Origin: Albugo candida | Taxonomy: Eukaryota > Oomycota > Peronosporomycetes > Albuginales > Albuginaceae | DNA length: 64,000 nucleotides | Reading direction: 5' to 3' | Assembly (NCBI GenBank): GCA_905220665.1 | Contig: CAJNAR010000041.1 | Span: 1 to 64,000, forward strand | Shown: piece by piece, positions 38,786 through 52,170 of the stretch | Position numbering within the stretch: position 1 is the stretch's first letter | Layout: the number at the start of each line of letters is the position of its first letter | Program-made: the position numbers and the translations under genes | The notes under the pieces: generated by a model | What the model saw: the letters and a program-made list of their open reading frames with translations, nothing else | The model's database searches: none | Told to the model about the DNA's origin: nothing

Positions 38786-41112
38786 TTAATCGGACATTTC
38801 AGTGTGTTAAACCGTCACATATTCATGTTGCTACCCAGTAGTCATCTTTCTCGAGATTTATCAAGGCGATGACTGAGTACGCATTCAGGTACTGGGCCAA
38901 TATTTCCGTCCCACAGGGATCAGCCTACTTAATCTAATTTTAGCTCTAAATGAAATATGAAATCATCGAGAAGTACAACGAAGCAACCAATTGGCCTCGA
39001 ATAATCGTCAATCATCACTCAATATCAGTCGATATCAATCGGTATACATCGGTATACATCAGTGTACCTTAGCCCGACAATGAGTAATCACTGAACTAAT
39101 TATCTCATCATAGTGAATCAAGAAGACGGGTAGGTTACATGGCGTTTTTGAGACGCATAAATCGTCACAATATGAGTAGTTTCAAACAGCTTTCAAGCCA
39201 GGTAATGTATGATAAAAATGCATGTATTCGACTATGTAATGTTCTCTCTACAGGGTACTAATTTCTGAAAAGAATAAACTTATGTTGGAGTAACTTCTCA
39301 TACTACTTCAAGAGCTCACACTGTCTTGGAATGATGACAGCGGACGTTCATCAACAATTATATAAATCGTATTTAATACAATTCACACAATCTACATCCC
39401 AATTATACTCAAGAAGTCTTATACGATCATCAAAGTTACTGGTAGTTTCTTGATTGAAAAATCAAGTAGAAAGAAGGTACTGTAGAAATGATCCTGTACA
39501 AGTACGGTCTTAGCCTCATCCGCCTCTAATAATACACGTCTGTACTACACATGGTCCCACACGGACATTGTAGAATGAACGCCATCATCCTACTTGCTGA
39601 TATACCACAATACAACCCCATCAGGACTGTACTTTCAGCAACTGTATATCGTTTCTTTCCATGCATACCGGTATTCAGGTAAACCGAAAGCGACCATCTG
39701 CTAGGGAATTGATTGTCTTCAAGTGAAAAAGAGGTCAAAAAGCCGTCCTTGTACCGATTTATGAAAGCAGATGGACCTCACACTATCGAATCATTGCACA
39801 CGCTCACTACTCATATATGGAAATCATTTGTTATGTCCTTTTGTCAACGTTTATCAGACGGACGTGATCCTGTTGACGGAAGGCACCATTACTCGATCGC
39901 CGACGCACAATACAAGTGACCAAACTCTTACTGACACATTATCACGATCGCATTCGATTCAGCTCATACATTTTTCAATACAAAAAAAAAACGACAATCA
40001 GAAGACGGGGCATTCATTGGGAAAGACAACATCACGCAGTCGTCTTCCTCATCGCTTTTCAAGAGGTAAATAAAGCGGTGTGAATAACACACTTATGGCT
40101 ATCCGTACCTCCAACTCTCAGCGCATACGTACCAAACACTTAAGTCAGCTCAGTCGGGTGTCGTGCAATTTCGGTCTCTGGTGGAAGACCGAGGGAGATC
40201 GTGGCACACCGCCCAGACCCAAAAAGGTGTGACGAAAATGAAAAGATTCCAAGAGGCGAAGATGGAGCGGTTATAATCACAATCACGATCAAGGCATTAC
40301 AGAATTTGAAATATCCATAAATCCCCTGTTGTAGATCAAAACGCCGGTCCGCATCGATGTTTCAACTATAATATATGTACATCTAATCCATGACATCTTC
40401 TCCTTAGAAAACGCACACAGAGGAACCACGTTGTTTGACGATTAAGGGGATATCATGCACACACAATGGCGACCGGAAGAATCTTTGCACTGGCTTTGGT
40501 TTTATCCACTTGATTTGGAACGTGTTCTGACCATCACTTGGATACCACATCGATGATGCTTTGTAGATGATTCCGCATCGGCAGAGTTTTGGACTGCATG
40601 GCCGCTGATGTTCCAAATACATTTACCTTGATGCTGAACGCAAACGCTTTGTACGCATCGTTCCATCTCGCGTATTAATTTTGGATTCGCAGTCCAAACA
40701 CAAAATCAAAAGTAGTCTCAGATACCGTCCTGAACTCTGTGCTCGGAGTAGGTCAGCTCCCAGTTTCAAATGCAAGTATCCGCTCATCACTCGTCTTCTT
40801 TCCGTATAGAAGCTGTGATTGGATCGCGATTATCTCCTCCTTCTTAATCGGCCAAAATTGTGAACAAGCCATTCTTCCTTCACAAGCTATCACTACGGAA
40901 GAATACCCCTACATCATCTCGTAGAGACTTGCGTCGCTGGACGTCGGAGCATCAACAAACTCGCGGATGCGCTCAAACACACTGTTAAATGGTCCAAGCT
41001 TCATATTTTATAAGTCGCTTGTACCTCGTCCAAAGATTTCTTCCATTCACTACGGAGGTCGTTTGTGGTGCGCGTTCTGATAGAGTCGGCGATATAGGAA
41101 GCCACTGGTTGC

Positions 41113-41487
41113 ATGTACACAGAAGTTTATGACGTCAACTGTCTAATTTGTCGTGGCCAATTGCCCTCCGATTCTCGCTACTTGAATTCGGATAAGGTGC
41201 ATCCTGCATTGAACACAAGCGTGTTTTTTCTGATCCTGTGCATACTAGATCACCGGAACGACTATATGGGATCAATCCTTCACGGCACCACGGCTCACCA
41301 CACAGGGACTATATTCCTTCCATTTTTCCTCTCTGGGAAAATCGCCGTATTGACACATCTCAGCCACCTTTACTCGTCACGTATTGGCTTTTGTAAGGCT
41401 TGTCGACTTCGAAGCCCCTCGACCTCGATTCACGAATGGCTTATGATTGCGTGGAGACAAGACTCTTGCAGATTATTCTGTGCATAG
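41113..41487 (+). CDS. Hypothetical 124-residue ORF, right-arm copy
   Basis: Mirror of the 26116-26490 frame, same protein. It lies downstream of another open frame (40739-40924) that might belong to the same gene. Confidence 0.3.
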   Translation: MYTEVYDVNCLICRGQLPSDSRYLNSDKVHPALNTSVFFLILCILDHRNDYMGSILHGTTAHHTGTIFLPFFLSGKIAVLTHLSHLYSSRIGFCKACRLRSPSTSIHEWLMIAWRQDSCRLFCA

Positions 41488-41771
41488 GATCGATATTCCA
41501 AAGCCTGCGTTCGATAAATGTCCTGTCTTTTGATAATCCATTCAGATGTCCAGGTTTATTTTTGATCCACTAAGGACCATGTGGAAAGCTTAAACAGCTT
41601 GATTGCAGCTAGAAATGTACACGAAAGACTTTACACTGTGCGGAGTGAACTTGAAACAGACTTCCGACCGTATGGAACGATTGTGAGCACACAAGCGCGA
41701 GGGAAAGATGACACTTACACACATAAGACGCTGTTCTGCACCTTCAAATTTTTGATTCGTTCGATCGCCTT

Positions 41772-42979
41772 TCACTGTGCAGAGTACGATACTGTGTGAT
41801 CCCCCCCATCGACTTGCGAGACGAACACATCGATCCATATCTCGTGAGAATTTCTCAATATGTTGGATTCCAAATTCTTCGTCACTCTGTTGCTGAATTC
41901 AAGAAACTCGCTTGTGGGATCTAGCCTATAACGCAGCTTATCGCATCGTGTTCCGCCATAAAAGACATATCTGTGTGCAAGTTCACAGCCATTGGTATCA
42001 CGATACAACTTTGGATACTCCGCGACATTGCTTTCATGAGACTTCACAGCGTTATGTAAATGATTGCCGAAATGGCTGAGGAATTGATTGAGTGAAGTTA
42101 TCTCAAAACGCCAAGTTCAGGGACCATCTCGAGTACGGAGGGGTCATCGTGCTCCGTCAACTGAGATAATTTTTTTCGAATAAACTTCATTTGACTCCGT
42201 TCTTCGTTTGTCTATTCCGTCGCATCATACACAATTTTTCCATGCGCATTACAATGCTTCCCCGGAAGTCTACCTCGCATACTACGCTTATGTATTTTAA
42301 ATCACACATCAGAAGGCTCTTTAGATCCCTATCAAGACAGAGACATCCTTTACTTCCATGAAACATGGAATAGAACGGTTTCTGCCAGCTGAAGAATCTT
42401 TCACGATCAAAAGACAATCGAAGTCAATATGAAGCTCCTATCAAGTCCTGTACTAACAGCTATGTTGTTTAGATGACATTTTCAATGCCGTTGACGTAGC
42501 CTAGCACTGACATAAATGCGGTGGACGGCTGTAACTGTCCTAGCTCCGTTGATGCGTGGTATGCCCAATCATACCACGGAACATCCTACCCACAAGCTCC
42601 GTGATCTTCATGTTATGCGTCTCATATGGCTGACCTGGAGGCAATTGTGAAATACCTTGCTTCTTGGGATTTGCGTCGATATCGTCAGTCAGAATAGATA
42701 ATTTCGAGTTATCGCGAATGAACTTCAATGGTCAGTAGATATGATAATGACGTCCAATAAAAAACATTTTGATTAGTTTGACCTTCTACAACAGCCATCC
42801 GACTTTGCCAACTGGAGCGATTCTTTGAGACCTAAAAACTGATGCATTTTTGTCAGAAGCCGCCTGAAGGGATCGTCGAGGCGTAGATCATCCCAACATT
42901 GGAGATGTTGGGATGGAAGCTTTGGCCGCTGGATAAGATAATACCACGTTCGTTCACTTTCTTTTCCGTCTCGAGGCAT
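41772..42979 (-). CDS. Unrecognised coding-like region, right-arm copy
   Basis: Mirror of 24624-25831, with the same open stretches on the minus strand (start ATG at 42979) and two amino-acid differences in the 42187-42417 frame. The same caveats apply. Confidence 0.35.
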
Positions 42980-44723
42980 TGGAGTTTGTATATTTCACAA
43001 TGATTCCGAATGCGTCAGTGTGTCTTCATACTGCAATTCTCAAATCTGCTGAACGCGATATCAAATTGATGAGAGGATACATCATTTCATAACAGTAAAC
43101 GTTTTTAGATTGTACAATTCTGCTGAAAAAATGGTTGTGATAGAGCTGTAAGTTTCCCATTACGAGTACGTCTCTCGCGATCAAACTTTATTTCTCAGTT
43201 GTGCTGACCGAAATTGGGATCGGAATCACTCACTTATGACGACATAAGTCGGACAGCAGGCTATCTACACAGAAGCACAGCAAGCCGGCGGGGAAGTACG
43301 GTTGGAACGTCTTTCGGAAGCGAGAATCTAAGGTATCATGTATTGAAATCACATCCACTGCATTTAAGGATACAAAGAAAATCAGTGAGGGATGCTCTTC
43401 CAACACAAGAATACTTTCAGTGTTGCATACGGAAATGATAAATGTGTAGGTGATAGCAGCGAGAGTAGCCGGCCTTCCTACTTTCTCTCATTTACAGCTT
43501 TACTAGGCAAATCTTCTAGGGTAATCTCTTACACCCTACTTGTGCCACCTCAATCGAGCTCAGCCATTTGGTAAGGATTGCGAAGCAGAAGCAGATATAA
43601 GGTAACGTTCGGAACGACAGAGCAACAATAAATAATATTCAGTCATTCGTTCGTCATTAGACAGCTACTGCGCAATGTTTGAGTTTTATATGTCATCGGA
43701 GCGTGGGAACATGTTTATTCGGTGAGGTGAGCAACGCGTTCATGATCCTTCGTGCACGACTAAAACGAACAAAAGTCTACGATTGTTCGCATCCTGAAAT
43801 TCTGTCGAAAAGCGTTGGTTGAAAAGCCTATTAGGAATGAGCACAATGCTTACACTATAGAAGTGGATGCACACAATCCAAATTCCTCCATGACGAAGAA
43901 AACCACGAAATGCCTCCACTTATTGATCTGAAAATAGAGAATTACGCTTATTTAGATACGTCTTCGTCACAGTATCTCTTTCCTTGCCGAGATCAGGCTA
44001 TAACATACAAGTTTCAACTCGGCATTTGGCCGCTCCGTTCGTGTCTTCCAACAGAGACGTACAGTACAACGGAATCTCAGCGGAGCCAGTCAGCATTCCG
44101 TACAAGCTGTACATAAATAGCTGATCGAGGAGATTGCCCAACTGCTTCCAAGCATTACACATAGCGAGTGCACCACGCAGTAGAGAGACTAAAGCGAAGA
44201 CACTTTGTCTGACGCTTTTTTCAGACGACTAAAGGGATGCGCTGCTGTTGCTTTATCTAAATGATGATACGCATCGTCGCTACGGAATTCACTTGCTCGT
44301 GAGATGAGTGGTCAGAGAAATATAATTCACTATAGATTTGTACACATAATACAAGAAGATTTACTTCCATTATGTTGTCAGCTGTGAGTCACAATCACTA
44401 TTCGTGTATAAAGAAATGGACTGCTGTGGATCGGCCTGTGATCTGTTTGTGAAACTTAATTTGATGTGAAAGACGATACTCTCAATATTTCGATTATTGT
44501 GAGGCTAGTAGAGCTAGCCACGTTGTACGCCCGTCCAAGTCATGTTTCAGCGTTGCGACGCCCTCCATAACATGGTTGCTTTCAGTCAAACTATCACTCA
44601 TACACTAAACCAAAGTGAGGAAATGTCGAATCTTCTCTGTACTCTAAATCAATTTATAGCGGCGAAGTCGTTCCATGACTATAGACGTATAGTCGACTGC
44701 TCGATACACCTTGTCTGGATCTA

Positions 44724-46282
44724 TCAATGTGGCCTCGCAATAGCGATAGACACTGCTCCACCCGCACGAATGCTTTTGACCGTCAAACTTTGATCTTGAA
44801 AATATCGAATCTTGAAAGGAACATTTGTGTTTGTGGTGGTGCCATGACCTATAATAGTATAATTCCAATAAGTAGGGATTCTTGAACTACGCAAAGTCAA
44901 AGCTGACCTAAATTGCCGTGTTCTCCCCATCCACAGGAATACACGTTTCCTTCACAGGTAAGCAGTAATGTGTGCTCACTACCACAAGCAACTCCTGATA
45001 TCGTTGTATGCTCAACCGAATCAAGCAACACGCTTGTCGGTGTAGAGACATTATCATCGAGTCCAATGCCTGAGAGAGTGATGAAAATTGTATCACGTAT
45101 GTGTGGCGCAAATCATAGCGCAAATTACCCAGCTGACCGTGACTCCCTTTTCCCCAAGACAAGACTTCATTTTCCAATGTTATACAGACGCAATGGTGCC
45201 ACCCAACGCTGATTTGTTTGATAGTTAACAATTCTTTCACTCCATTCGCTTCCGTCGTTGTTACTGATTGTGGTGAATAAAACGCACTTGAGTTGGCTTT
45301 TGTGCCTAGTTGACCATGCTTGTTTGATCCACACGAGCTCACCTAGATAGGCAGTTTAAACTATTTCCTTCGGTTTATCTGAGTAGTACGCATAACTTTC
45401 CCATCGACTGAAACAAACAGAGAATGATGCCAGCCACAATGAACTTGTCGGTACTTGTGTTTTGTCTCAATTTGTGTGGGATGGAACACATTCAAAGTTG
45501 ATATACCGAGACCCAACTCCCCATGTCGGCCACTTCCCCAAGCGAAAGCCTGCATAAAGACACTTCTTCCACATCCCCATTTCCAATAAGAACCGTATTT
45601 CATACCTCTCCTGTTGCCGTTGCAAGCAATGAATGCTTCCATCCACATGAGACACTCCGTACTCTGTACGGCTGAGTGAGCGAGGATAGGTTGATTTGAG
45701 TTGGACAGTGTACAATTGCACTGTCAGATAGTATGCCAAGTTGACCAAATTTGTTATCTCCCCAGCAAAATGCCTTGCTCTCATGATGTGTTGTAAGATT
45801 ATCAGTCAGATTTATCGGGTCAGCAATAGCAATCGTATGTTGCCACCCACAAGCTACCGCAACAACATTGCGTACTTTCGGATTGACAGAAGGCACAAGG
45901 ATGCTCATCGTTTGCCCTCGATCAATGCCTGGTGATTGTACCATTGTACCAATCCCGAGCTGATAATGATCGTTCGACCCCCAACAGAAAAGGTCACCAT
46001 CCATGTTGATTGCTTGGATGACATATGATACTATAAAAAGATCGAGATAGGCCTATGTGTGGTAGCAGACCTGTTGTATGACATCCACTGGTTTGAACAG
46101 AGTGAGCAAGGAGACACTAATGCATTTGTGTGATATGAGATTCATCCAGTAATGCCAGATAGCAGGATACTTGCCTTGGAGTCGAGTTCGAGCATTTGCG
46201 GCAATAATTGATCATCCATCGTTCCAATTCCAAGCTGCCCGCTGCTGTTAGAGCCCCATACATAAACATTTACGCTTTGCAT
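44724..46282 (-). CDS. RCC1-repeat propeller protein, seven exons, right-arm copy
   Basis: Mirror exons on the complement: 46282-46175, 46116-46071, 46012-45606, 45549-45397, 45342-45129, 45069-44908, 44848-44724. The frames seen here are identical to those of the left-arm copy, including the GC-AG first intron, so the window encodes two copies of the same 404-residue seven-bladed protein. Two unbroken copies without differences point to recent duplication or continuing gene conversion. Confidence 0.9.
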
Positions 46283-46361
46283 CGTACACTAAGAATTTAG
46301 CCAATCATCCGGCACATTCAATTGCAGGAACAATGTGGTCCACACGCCCTTACGAGTATTG
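46283..46361. promoter_or_regulatory. Putative bidirectional promoter (right arm)
   Basis: Mirror copy of 21242-21320 between the divergent RCC1-repeat and two-helix protein genes. Confidence 0.5.
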
Positions 46362-47422
46362 ATGTCCAGAAGATCTATTTGGATCAAATGTACATGTATG
46401 TGCTGCCTGGTCGTAGACAGCGTTGTGTCGACCATTGTAGTTGTTAGCTTACGAATGCAATTGCACGCTACTTGCGACATTCTAATAGGTCTGGAGAATG
46501 ACTGGCTCTCTTCATTGGGTTGATTACATCATTATCGAAAGTGTCAAGGCGATGTATTGTCAAGCAGTTCGCCATTGCGAAATGGGATCGGATGCATTAG
46601 AATCAGAGCTTGTGTTTAGAGTCAGAATATTACAGACAAAGGCACAACGATGCCATCATTTTTAGTGATCCTGAGACTCCTTTCGCGATCTACGTGTACA
46701 CGGTAATCTCCCGCAACATCAACCGAGCTCAAGTTCAAGTACACAGCGACACAAAATCGCTTAACTTAATACCCTTTTACAGTATGCATCGTCTAAAAAC
46801 GACTGCCATGTAACGTGCAGGTATTTCATCTTTTATCAAAAACTGTGACTGTGGACGTCATTAAGAAGCAATCTCCTCGCGTGTGTCTCGTCTGATAACT
46901 GTATACGTGTACATATTTCCTTAGTACTGTTTGAGCCGGCACACCCAAGATGTCTAAGATACCTGCAAGTATTCCTGGTAGAAAAGACTTCCTTGAAGGA
47001 TTTTATGAGCGCTAATTGGAGGCTATCAATAGTAAATCCCAATTTCGGACGATGTGATCGCTGGCCCAATCCAAAATCGATCAGAAAACTGAATGCCACT
47101 TAATACTTCATGGAGACGAGAACACGACACTGGAGATTCTTCAAAAGTGTAGCAAGAATGTAATCCAAGGTATTTTCAGGAGCCTCTTAAATTCAATCAT
47201 GACTGGTCCATTAACTGAGGGATTTTGGCTTGCGTCGAATGCGCCAGTCTTCTCTACGCGTGCCTACTACTGTTCCGTCCATTTATAATAAGGAAGAAAC
47301 TCGATGCAGACAAGTATTTTATTCATGAAATATATTCGAGAACACTTCCTAGCCTTGCCGAAAATGTCCGCGAAGTACATTTATCACTGTTGGAAAGATT
47401 TAGTCGTTGTCCAGCGACTTGA
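46362..47422 (+). CDS. Two-helix membrane protein, six exons, right-arm copy
   Basis: Model: 46362-46518, 46565-46613, 46666-46809, 46866-47031, 47085-47169, 47220-47422. Total 804 nt, in phase, giving 267 residues. Splice sites were chosen because they restore one long frame (for example ...ANWRLSI joined to KTECHLILHGDEN across a GTAAAT...CAG intron). The protein appears identical to the left-arm copy. It sits divergent from the RCC1-repeat gene of this arm (start 46282). The function is unknown; a short N-terminal anchor with a second helix at 203-224 is the main visible architecture. Confidence 0.75.
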
Positions 47423-48073
47423 CAACAGTCGGTGGGAAGAGAGCATCCTTTCCCGAAAAATGTGAGTCATAAAGAACAGATGCAGCGACGTATGGCTAAA
47501 TGAACGCTTTGAATGCTTCCCGAAATTTTGGGAGCGATAGCATTCGCCTCTTGCTATCTGAAATAGCGTTTACGACAGTAAAATTATGTGAACTATGTTG
47601 AGTCAATACGAATATCGATCATTCTGGATCATCTGTCGTGTAAGGTCTCTTTCCCTGAACAGCACTCAGCCACGTGTATGATCTGCTATGTGTACGCGAT
47701 TCTTGTCTTTGCACGTAGATAATCCACCAGTATATGTGAGTTTCGCATTAGAAAAGCGCCAAGATCGATACTACCGACGATGATAGCGATCATCACGAAA
47801 TCATACGAAAGGAAGCCACATGAAGGACCCTTAAATCCCTTCGCTTGCTTCCGAAGCAGCACCTTTGGTTCTAAACGAGACGGATTACTCAATCGGGTTC
47901 AATATTGGGGCATGGACTTGTGGATTCTCATCTCTGCAAGCGCTCCCGTCATTTGCAGATGAGTATGGTCGGTGGCTTCTGACAAACTCGAGCATTCACA
48001 TGACCAGCTGATATAGTAGATGGCTAGGCTTATAAGCACTCGATTTGAGTCGCTGGCTGAGATCGGTTGAAGC
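47400..48073 (-). CDS. Possible single-helix membrane protein gene, right-arm copy
   Basis: Mirror of 19530-20203 with the same pieces and splice-like sites on the minus strand. The opposite strand here also contains a long open stretch (near 47840-48000, NETDYSIGFNIGAW), so which strand is coding in this interval is uncertain. Confidence 0.35.
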
Positions 48074-48113
48074 GTTCAACAAGGTCGTTCTTCAGCGTAC
48101 GATTTGAAATTCG

Positions 48114-49641
48114 ATGAAATCGTCGGTCCGAAAGAAAGCTCTAATGGAACGATTCTTAGCCCTAAGGGTGTTCCATTTCATCATGAGGGGATACTTGCGG
48201 CTTACTCACAATATGCAATTGATCATAAAACTTTTAGCGGAGATCAAAAGACAGTATGCATTTAGAGATCAAGCGCGCAAAATTGCTCGATTACTTTGCA
48301 AATGCAAGGATGTCTCCAAACCTTACCTCCAGCTATATATTTCTACTTCAAGTTGATTCTCAATCAAATGCAGAAGTAGCAGAAACCAAAAGACCGTACC
48401 CCAGTCATAAATATTTCGACGTCCAGCAAACGCTCCTGCGTGTTGAAGAACCATAAGCCTGGAAATTAGAATCTGAGTTGAATTAGATCACGTCGACCTG
48501 AAGGAGCTTTTTCCAAAGTCTTTGCTGATACCTTACGGTACAGTTGTTTCTACTTTTTCGATTCCTACCTCGACAACGTCAAAAAGCTGTGCGGAATATT
48601 AGGGAGTGCATTTGGTTTGGATACTTGAAAAACAAGAGCCAAATTACATTTTATAAAGCCCGCTAGGTGGCTCTGAGAGTATTAATAGGCGGAAGCATTT
48701 ACTCTCTTTACCATTAAAATGCTTTTGCAAACGTATTGCAGGAAGGCGTTAATTGGGAGGTGAACGGCTCACAACCAGTAAATATTCGCATCGGGCGAGC
48801 CTCAAGTTATCTACAGACTGCAAGATGTGGCCATTCATTCAGTACATTGGCACATTATGTTTTCTTCATATTGGACGTGAAGCATTGCTCAAGTGAGGAA
48901 AGTTCAGACGTCGCAGTCAAAACACTTGTCGATGAGCTCTATGGTCGAAAAAATTAAAAAAAAGCTTTGGTGATGTCACCCAGTGCGATAGATGACATGG
49001 TTACTGATTACAAGGTTTTGGGCTTGAGTATGCAGCCGGACGTGGAATCAATACATCCTATACAGTCCATTGACCTGATAGGGTGCATATTCGAAGAACC
49101 GTCTCATCATGAACTGTACATGAAATATCGCAGAGGCACTCGAGTCCCCGATAAATGAGGAATTTGTTCTGACACAGCAAAGTATCGAATCGACCAGATG
49201 ACGAGTACTTCTTGTACAGACATGAATCAGGAACAAAAATGAAAGACACTGAGCGCTATCACTGCTTGTGATGAAGTCTTTCAGCGACAACAACTTTTAC
49301 AAAAGCTTGAAGAATGGCAGATGGATAAGTACTTTCCAAACAATCAAACTTCGGATGCACCGCGTAGAACGTTTGTCATCGTCACACTTTTTGATTTCAA
49401 TTTAAACCTTCTCGGGTAACTGTTCAGTTCATTTCCATCCTTTGAAGCACAGTGAATGTTGACATCTGTTCAGCTTGATACTTCATCCTCTTCGGTCTTA
49501 ATTGCTAGGATGCATAATTCGAGACTGGCTCGATGTGGTCAAAGAATGAGCAAATGGGAAACGATTTTAGCAACAACAATCGTAATCAGGAGCTTCACTA
49601 CTAGGGCAATCTCTGGGCAAAGTGAAATGCAGGCGAGATAG
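48114..49641 (+). CDS. Unrecognised multi-exon gene, right-arm copy
   Basis: Mirror of 17960-19490 with the same stretches: an ATG at 48114, NWEVNGSQPVNIRIG at ~48750, AIDDMVTDYKVLGLSM at ~48985, QQLLQKLEEWQMDKY at ~49290. The recorded frames are identical in the two arms. The long aromatic- and charge-rich runs argue for real coding, but the stops between them mean introns or decay. Function unknown. Confidence 0.4.
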
Positions 49642-49857
49642 ACACGAGCAAAGATATGTCTATAGAAGACTTGGTCTGATTCGTACGGTTTCATTATATC
49701 CGTGTGGGTGAAATACCGAGGGACAAATGCTTACAATTCCTGAAAATACGTCCGTAATTGAGCATGCTTCCGCATTGATCCCAAAAAAAGCGTGCGTGTC
49801 CAGTTGCATCGATTGTGAGCTGTAATATCTGCTTTTGGCATCAAACGCTCTTGCTGA

Positions 49858-50409
49858 AAAACAGTACTTTCAAGCGATTTAGCAAAATTGGCTGGCAGAA
49901 CCACCTGTGATGCTCCGCAGCAAGTTCATATATCTAAAAGGCACTTGCCGCAACTATTCGAACAAGTCGAATCCGCGTTCTTATCTAGCTCAAGACGACC
50001 AAAGAAGGCATTGTTTTCCGGTTCGGGAACAGGTGTTGAATGCCGTTTCAGATCTATCATTGATTTCCTTAAAAAGGTAAAGTTAAGTGGCGATGTGATG
50101 TATAAACGTCGACGTGATCTGCAAGGCGCTGCCCCAATTGCATTTACAACATTTCTCATGACATTCTTTGCCTATATACAGTGGAGCAAAGCAAGGAGAT
50201 GTGGCCCAATCAGAGAAAGAAAAGATTTATTGGTGCTCTTTATTGTAAGGGCAACCGAATCGCAACCTTGTTCTAAGCGTCGTTTGTGTATGAGGCTTAC
50301 TGACGGTAGAATAAGGTGCCGCTTTCAGACTATTCCGCTTGTTCTTATTGCAATACTGCTGGTTCTTTCGTTTGCGAGAAGTAAACACAAATTTCCGACG
50401 TACTATTGA
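49858..50409 (+). pseudogene. Membrane protein convergent with pepsin-like gene, block A' (status uncertain)
   Basis: Open from 49858 without an obvious ATG near its start. Stretches include HISKRHLPQLFEQVESAF, a hydrophobic segment AFTTFLMTFFAYI (~49.89 kb + 260), and a second helix TIPLVLIAILLVLSFA ending shortly before the TGA at 50407. DNA similarity to block B (54.09-54.68 kb) and block B' continues past this stop to ~50600, so the C-terminus looks truncated relative to the block-B gene. It could still be the 5' part of an intron-containing gene. It lies tail-to-tail with the pepsin-like copy at 50815-51953, about 400 bp away. Confidence 0.45.
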
Positions 50410-50814
50410 TCTTTGCTTGCGTGGATGCGAACCGTTTTGTATTGGCGACGAGAACTATTACCTATATCCTGTGAAAGGATGACGATATAGCACAGAAACG
50501 AAATATCAACAACCGCGTTCGAGCAAAATATTATGAGGCGAGCAATTCGTTCAGTTCGCGTTTGCCCAATATCGCTACTGAAGTGTTTCCGGCCACTTGA
50601 AAACTTTCTCATGCTATAGTTTCGAGAAACGTAGATTGGAGGGCTAAGAAAGCAGGAAACAGCTATCAGGTTGCCAAAATCTCAAAATATTGGGCATATG
50701 TCACGAGTAGCTTCTTCAATCTGGGCTCTAATATCGTGGAAAGCAATGGTGCTATGGATAATAAGTATTAATTTTATCCTTAACCCGTCCACTACGTTTA
50801 TTCCGTATATCTAT

Positions 50815-51953
50815 TCAATATTCGGATGACATCGCAAAGTAAGGAATCGGATCGCAGCTATCCCTTTGATGTTGTGGACGTTCGACGAAGTAATGCATAG
50901 TATCGCTGCCCGTAGTCTTCACAGTAATGGACTTGTATCTTGTGATTGTCAAGCCCAGTACCCAAATCTCATCATCATCTGACTTTTCCATGAGAATAGT
51001 ACACTTGTCGCCTTCGCTTACGATATAATCTTTGGCGCTGAGTTTGATGACTTCATGATTTGAGAAGGTTACTTGAAAATCCAACGCAGTCTCACTTCCA
51101 AGCAATATCTTTCCGTATATATCGTTGCAAGGTCCTTGGAATCGACCGCGTTTACTGATTGTCAAAGAACCGTCATTATTTTCCAGAAGCTTTCTTTCCA
51201 TTCTTTCATAATATGATCTTGGGATACTGATAGTATGTTCATCAACATTCATTCGTATCATCTGGCGGTCTCTTTCGCTCCCAAAAAAGAGCACACTTGC
51301 CGTACTGTGCCTTTCGTGCAAAGGCGCCCGTCCATCTTTTGGGATAATATGGCATCCGCAAGTAAACTTGTGACTTTCAAGCTCTGCCCAGCTGATCGAT
51401 AGATGCCTTTATTCTCTGTTACGTGAAGTTGAGTACTCATACGTAAATCATCATTGATGGTAGAAATCCGTTTACTTTGAATCCACTTTATCAATATATC
51501 TCCTGTCAATGTCCAGCCAGTCGCGTAGCTTTTGCCGCAGACACTCGAATTCCAAACTTTCAATACTTCCCTATCTCCACTACTGCCTGTTAAATCTCGA
51601 TTCAATAAAGGTGCGGACAAACTCTCCTCGATATCCTTCTGCACGCTTGGATTTCTCTTACTTAGAAACTCTGTACACCAGAGCCTGGCTAATTGAAGAT
51701 CACAATAATCAAATCCATCTCATAGCAATCGCTCAGAATACCCATCCCCATGTTCCGTACATCAGGCAAAGATCACAGCCGCATAATGTACTGATATGTC
51801 GGTTTGATTGTCTCAATCAAGATACTTCCATTTGAGACTTGCACTTTTGGCGTCATTCGAACATTAAAGCCTTCTGTAACGATCACAAGTTGTTATGTGA
51901 AAAGAATGCTCCAAGTCCAAGAACAGTGTACATTATCGTAGGAACACTTGCAT
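50815..51953 (-). pseudogene. Pepsin-like protein, block A' copy, frameshifted
   Basis: Full-length relative of the gene at 52793-53893. The ATG at 51953 aligns with the intact start, but the first ~100 codons carry stops and shifts (the conserved VLGLGAFF stretch is in another frame than the ATG). From ~51720 a frame reads DYCDLQLARLWCTEF...CGKSYATGWTL to 51258; a frameshift at about 51260-51320 moves the C-terminal lobe to the frame ending at 50815. That lobe keeps NVDEHTISIPRSYYE, RFQGPCNDI, KLSAKDYI and WVLGL. The block-A stop after ERPQH is absent, extending this copy by about 20 residues. Probably non-functional. Confidence 0.8.
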
Positions 51954-52095
51954 TCTTTGTCTTCTTAGTCGAATTCATGAACTATAACTGGTTGCTGCTC
52001 ACCAGTCTATTGCCCTATTGAGGTATACTGCAGCCCACAGTAATGCTTCCATCGAGTCGCCAACTTTAATACAATAGAATTCGTACTTTATGAAT

Positions 52096-52170
52096 ATGGA
52101 AGTGTATCGCCGTAGCAAAACAAGACATTAAAGTTGCACTTAGAGATGCGTTGCCGCAGTAAGTTTTTAT
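52096..52170 (+). pseudogene. Broken copy of small KQ-D-IKVALRDA gene, A' side of axis
   Basis: An ATG at 52096 starts a segment homologous to the minus-strand ORF 52517-52660. A frameshift separates the ATG from the conserved AKQDIKVALRDALPQ and a stop follows. It lies divergent from the A' pepsin-like copy, mirroring the arrangement in block B. Confidence 0.6.

Larger units (their letters stand above)
38786..51600 (-). repeat. Right arm (block A') of large inverted repeat
   Basis: Inverted counterpart of 16005-28815, separated from it by a ~10 kb unique loop. All genes of the left arm recur here on the opposite strand. At its outer end homology continues past the left arm's truncation point, because this copy keeps the 5' half of the pepsin-like gene (to ~51953) and sequence up to the second inversion axis near 52375. 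Confidence 0.96.
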
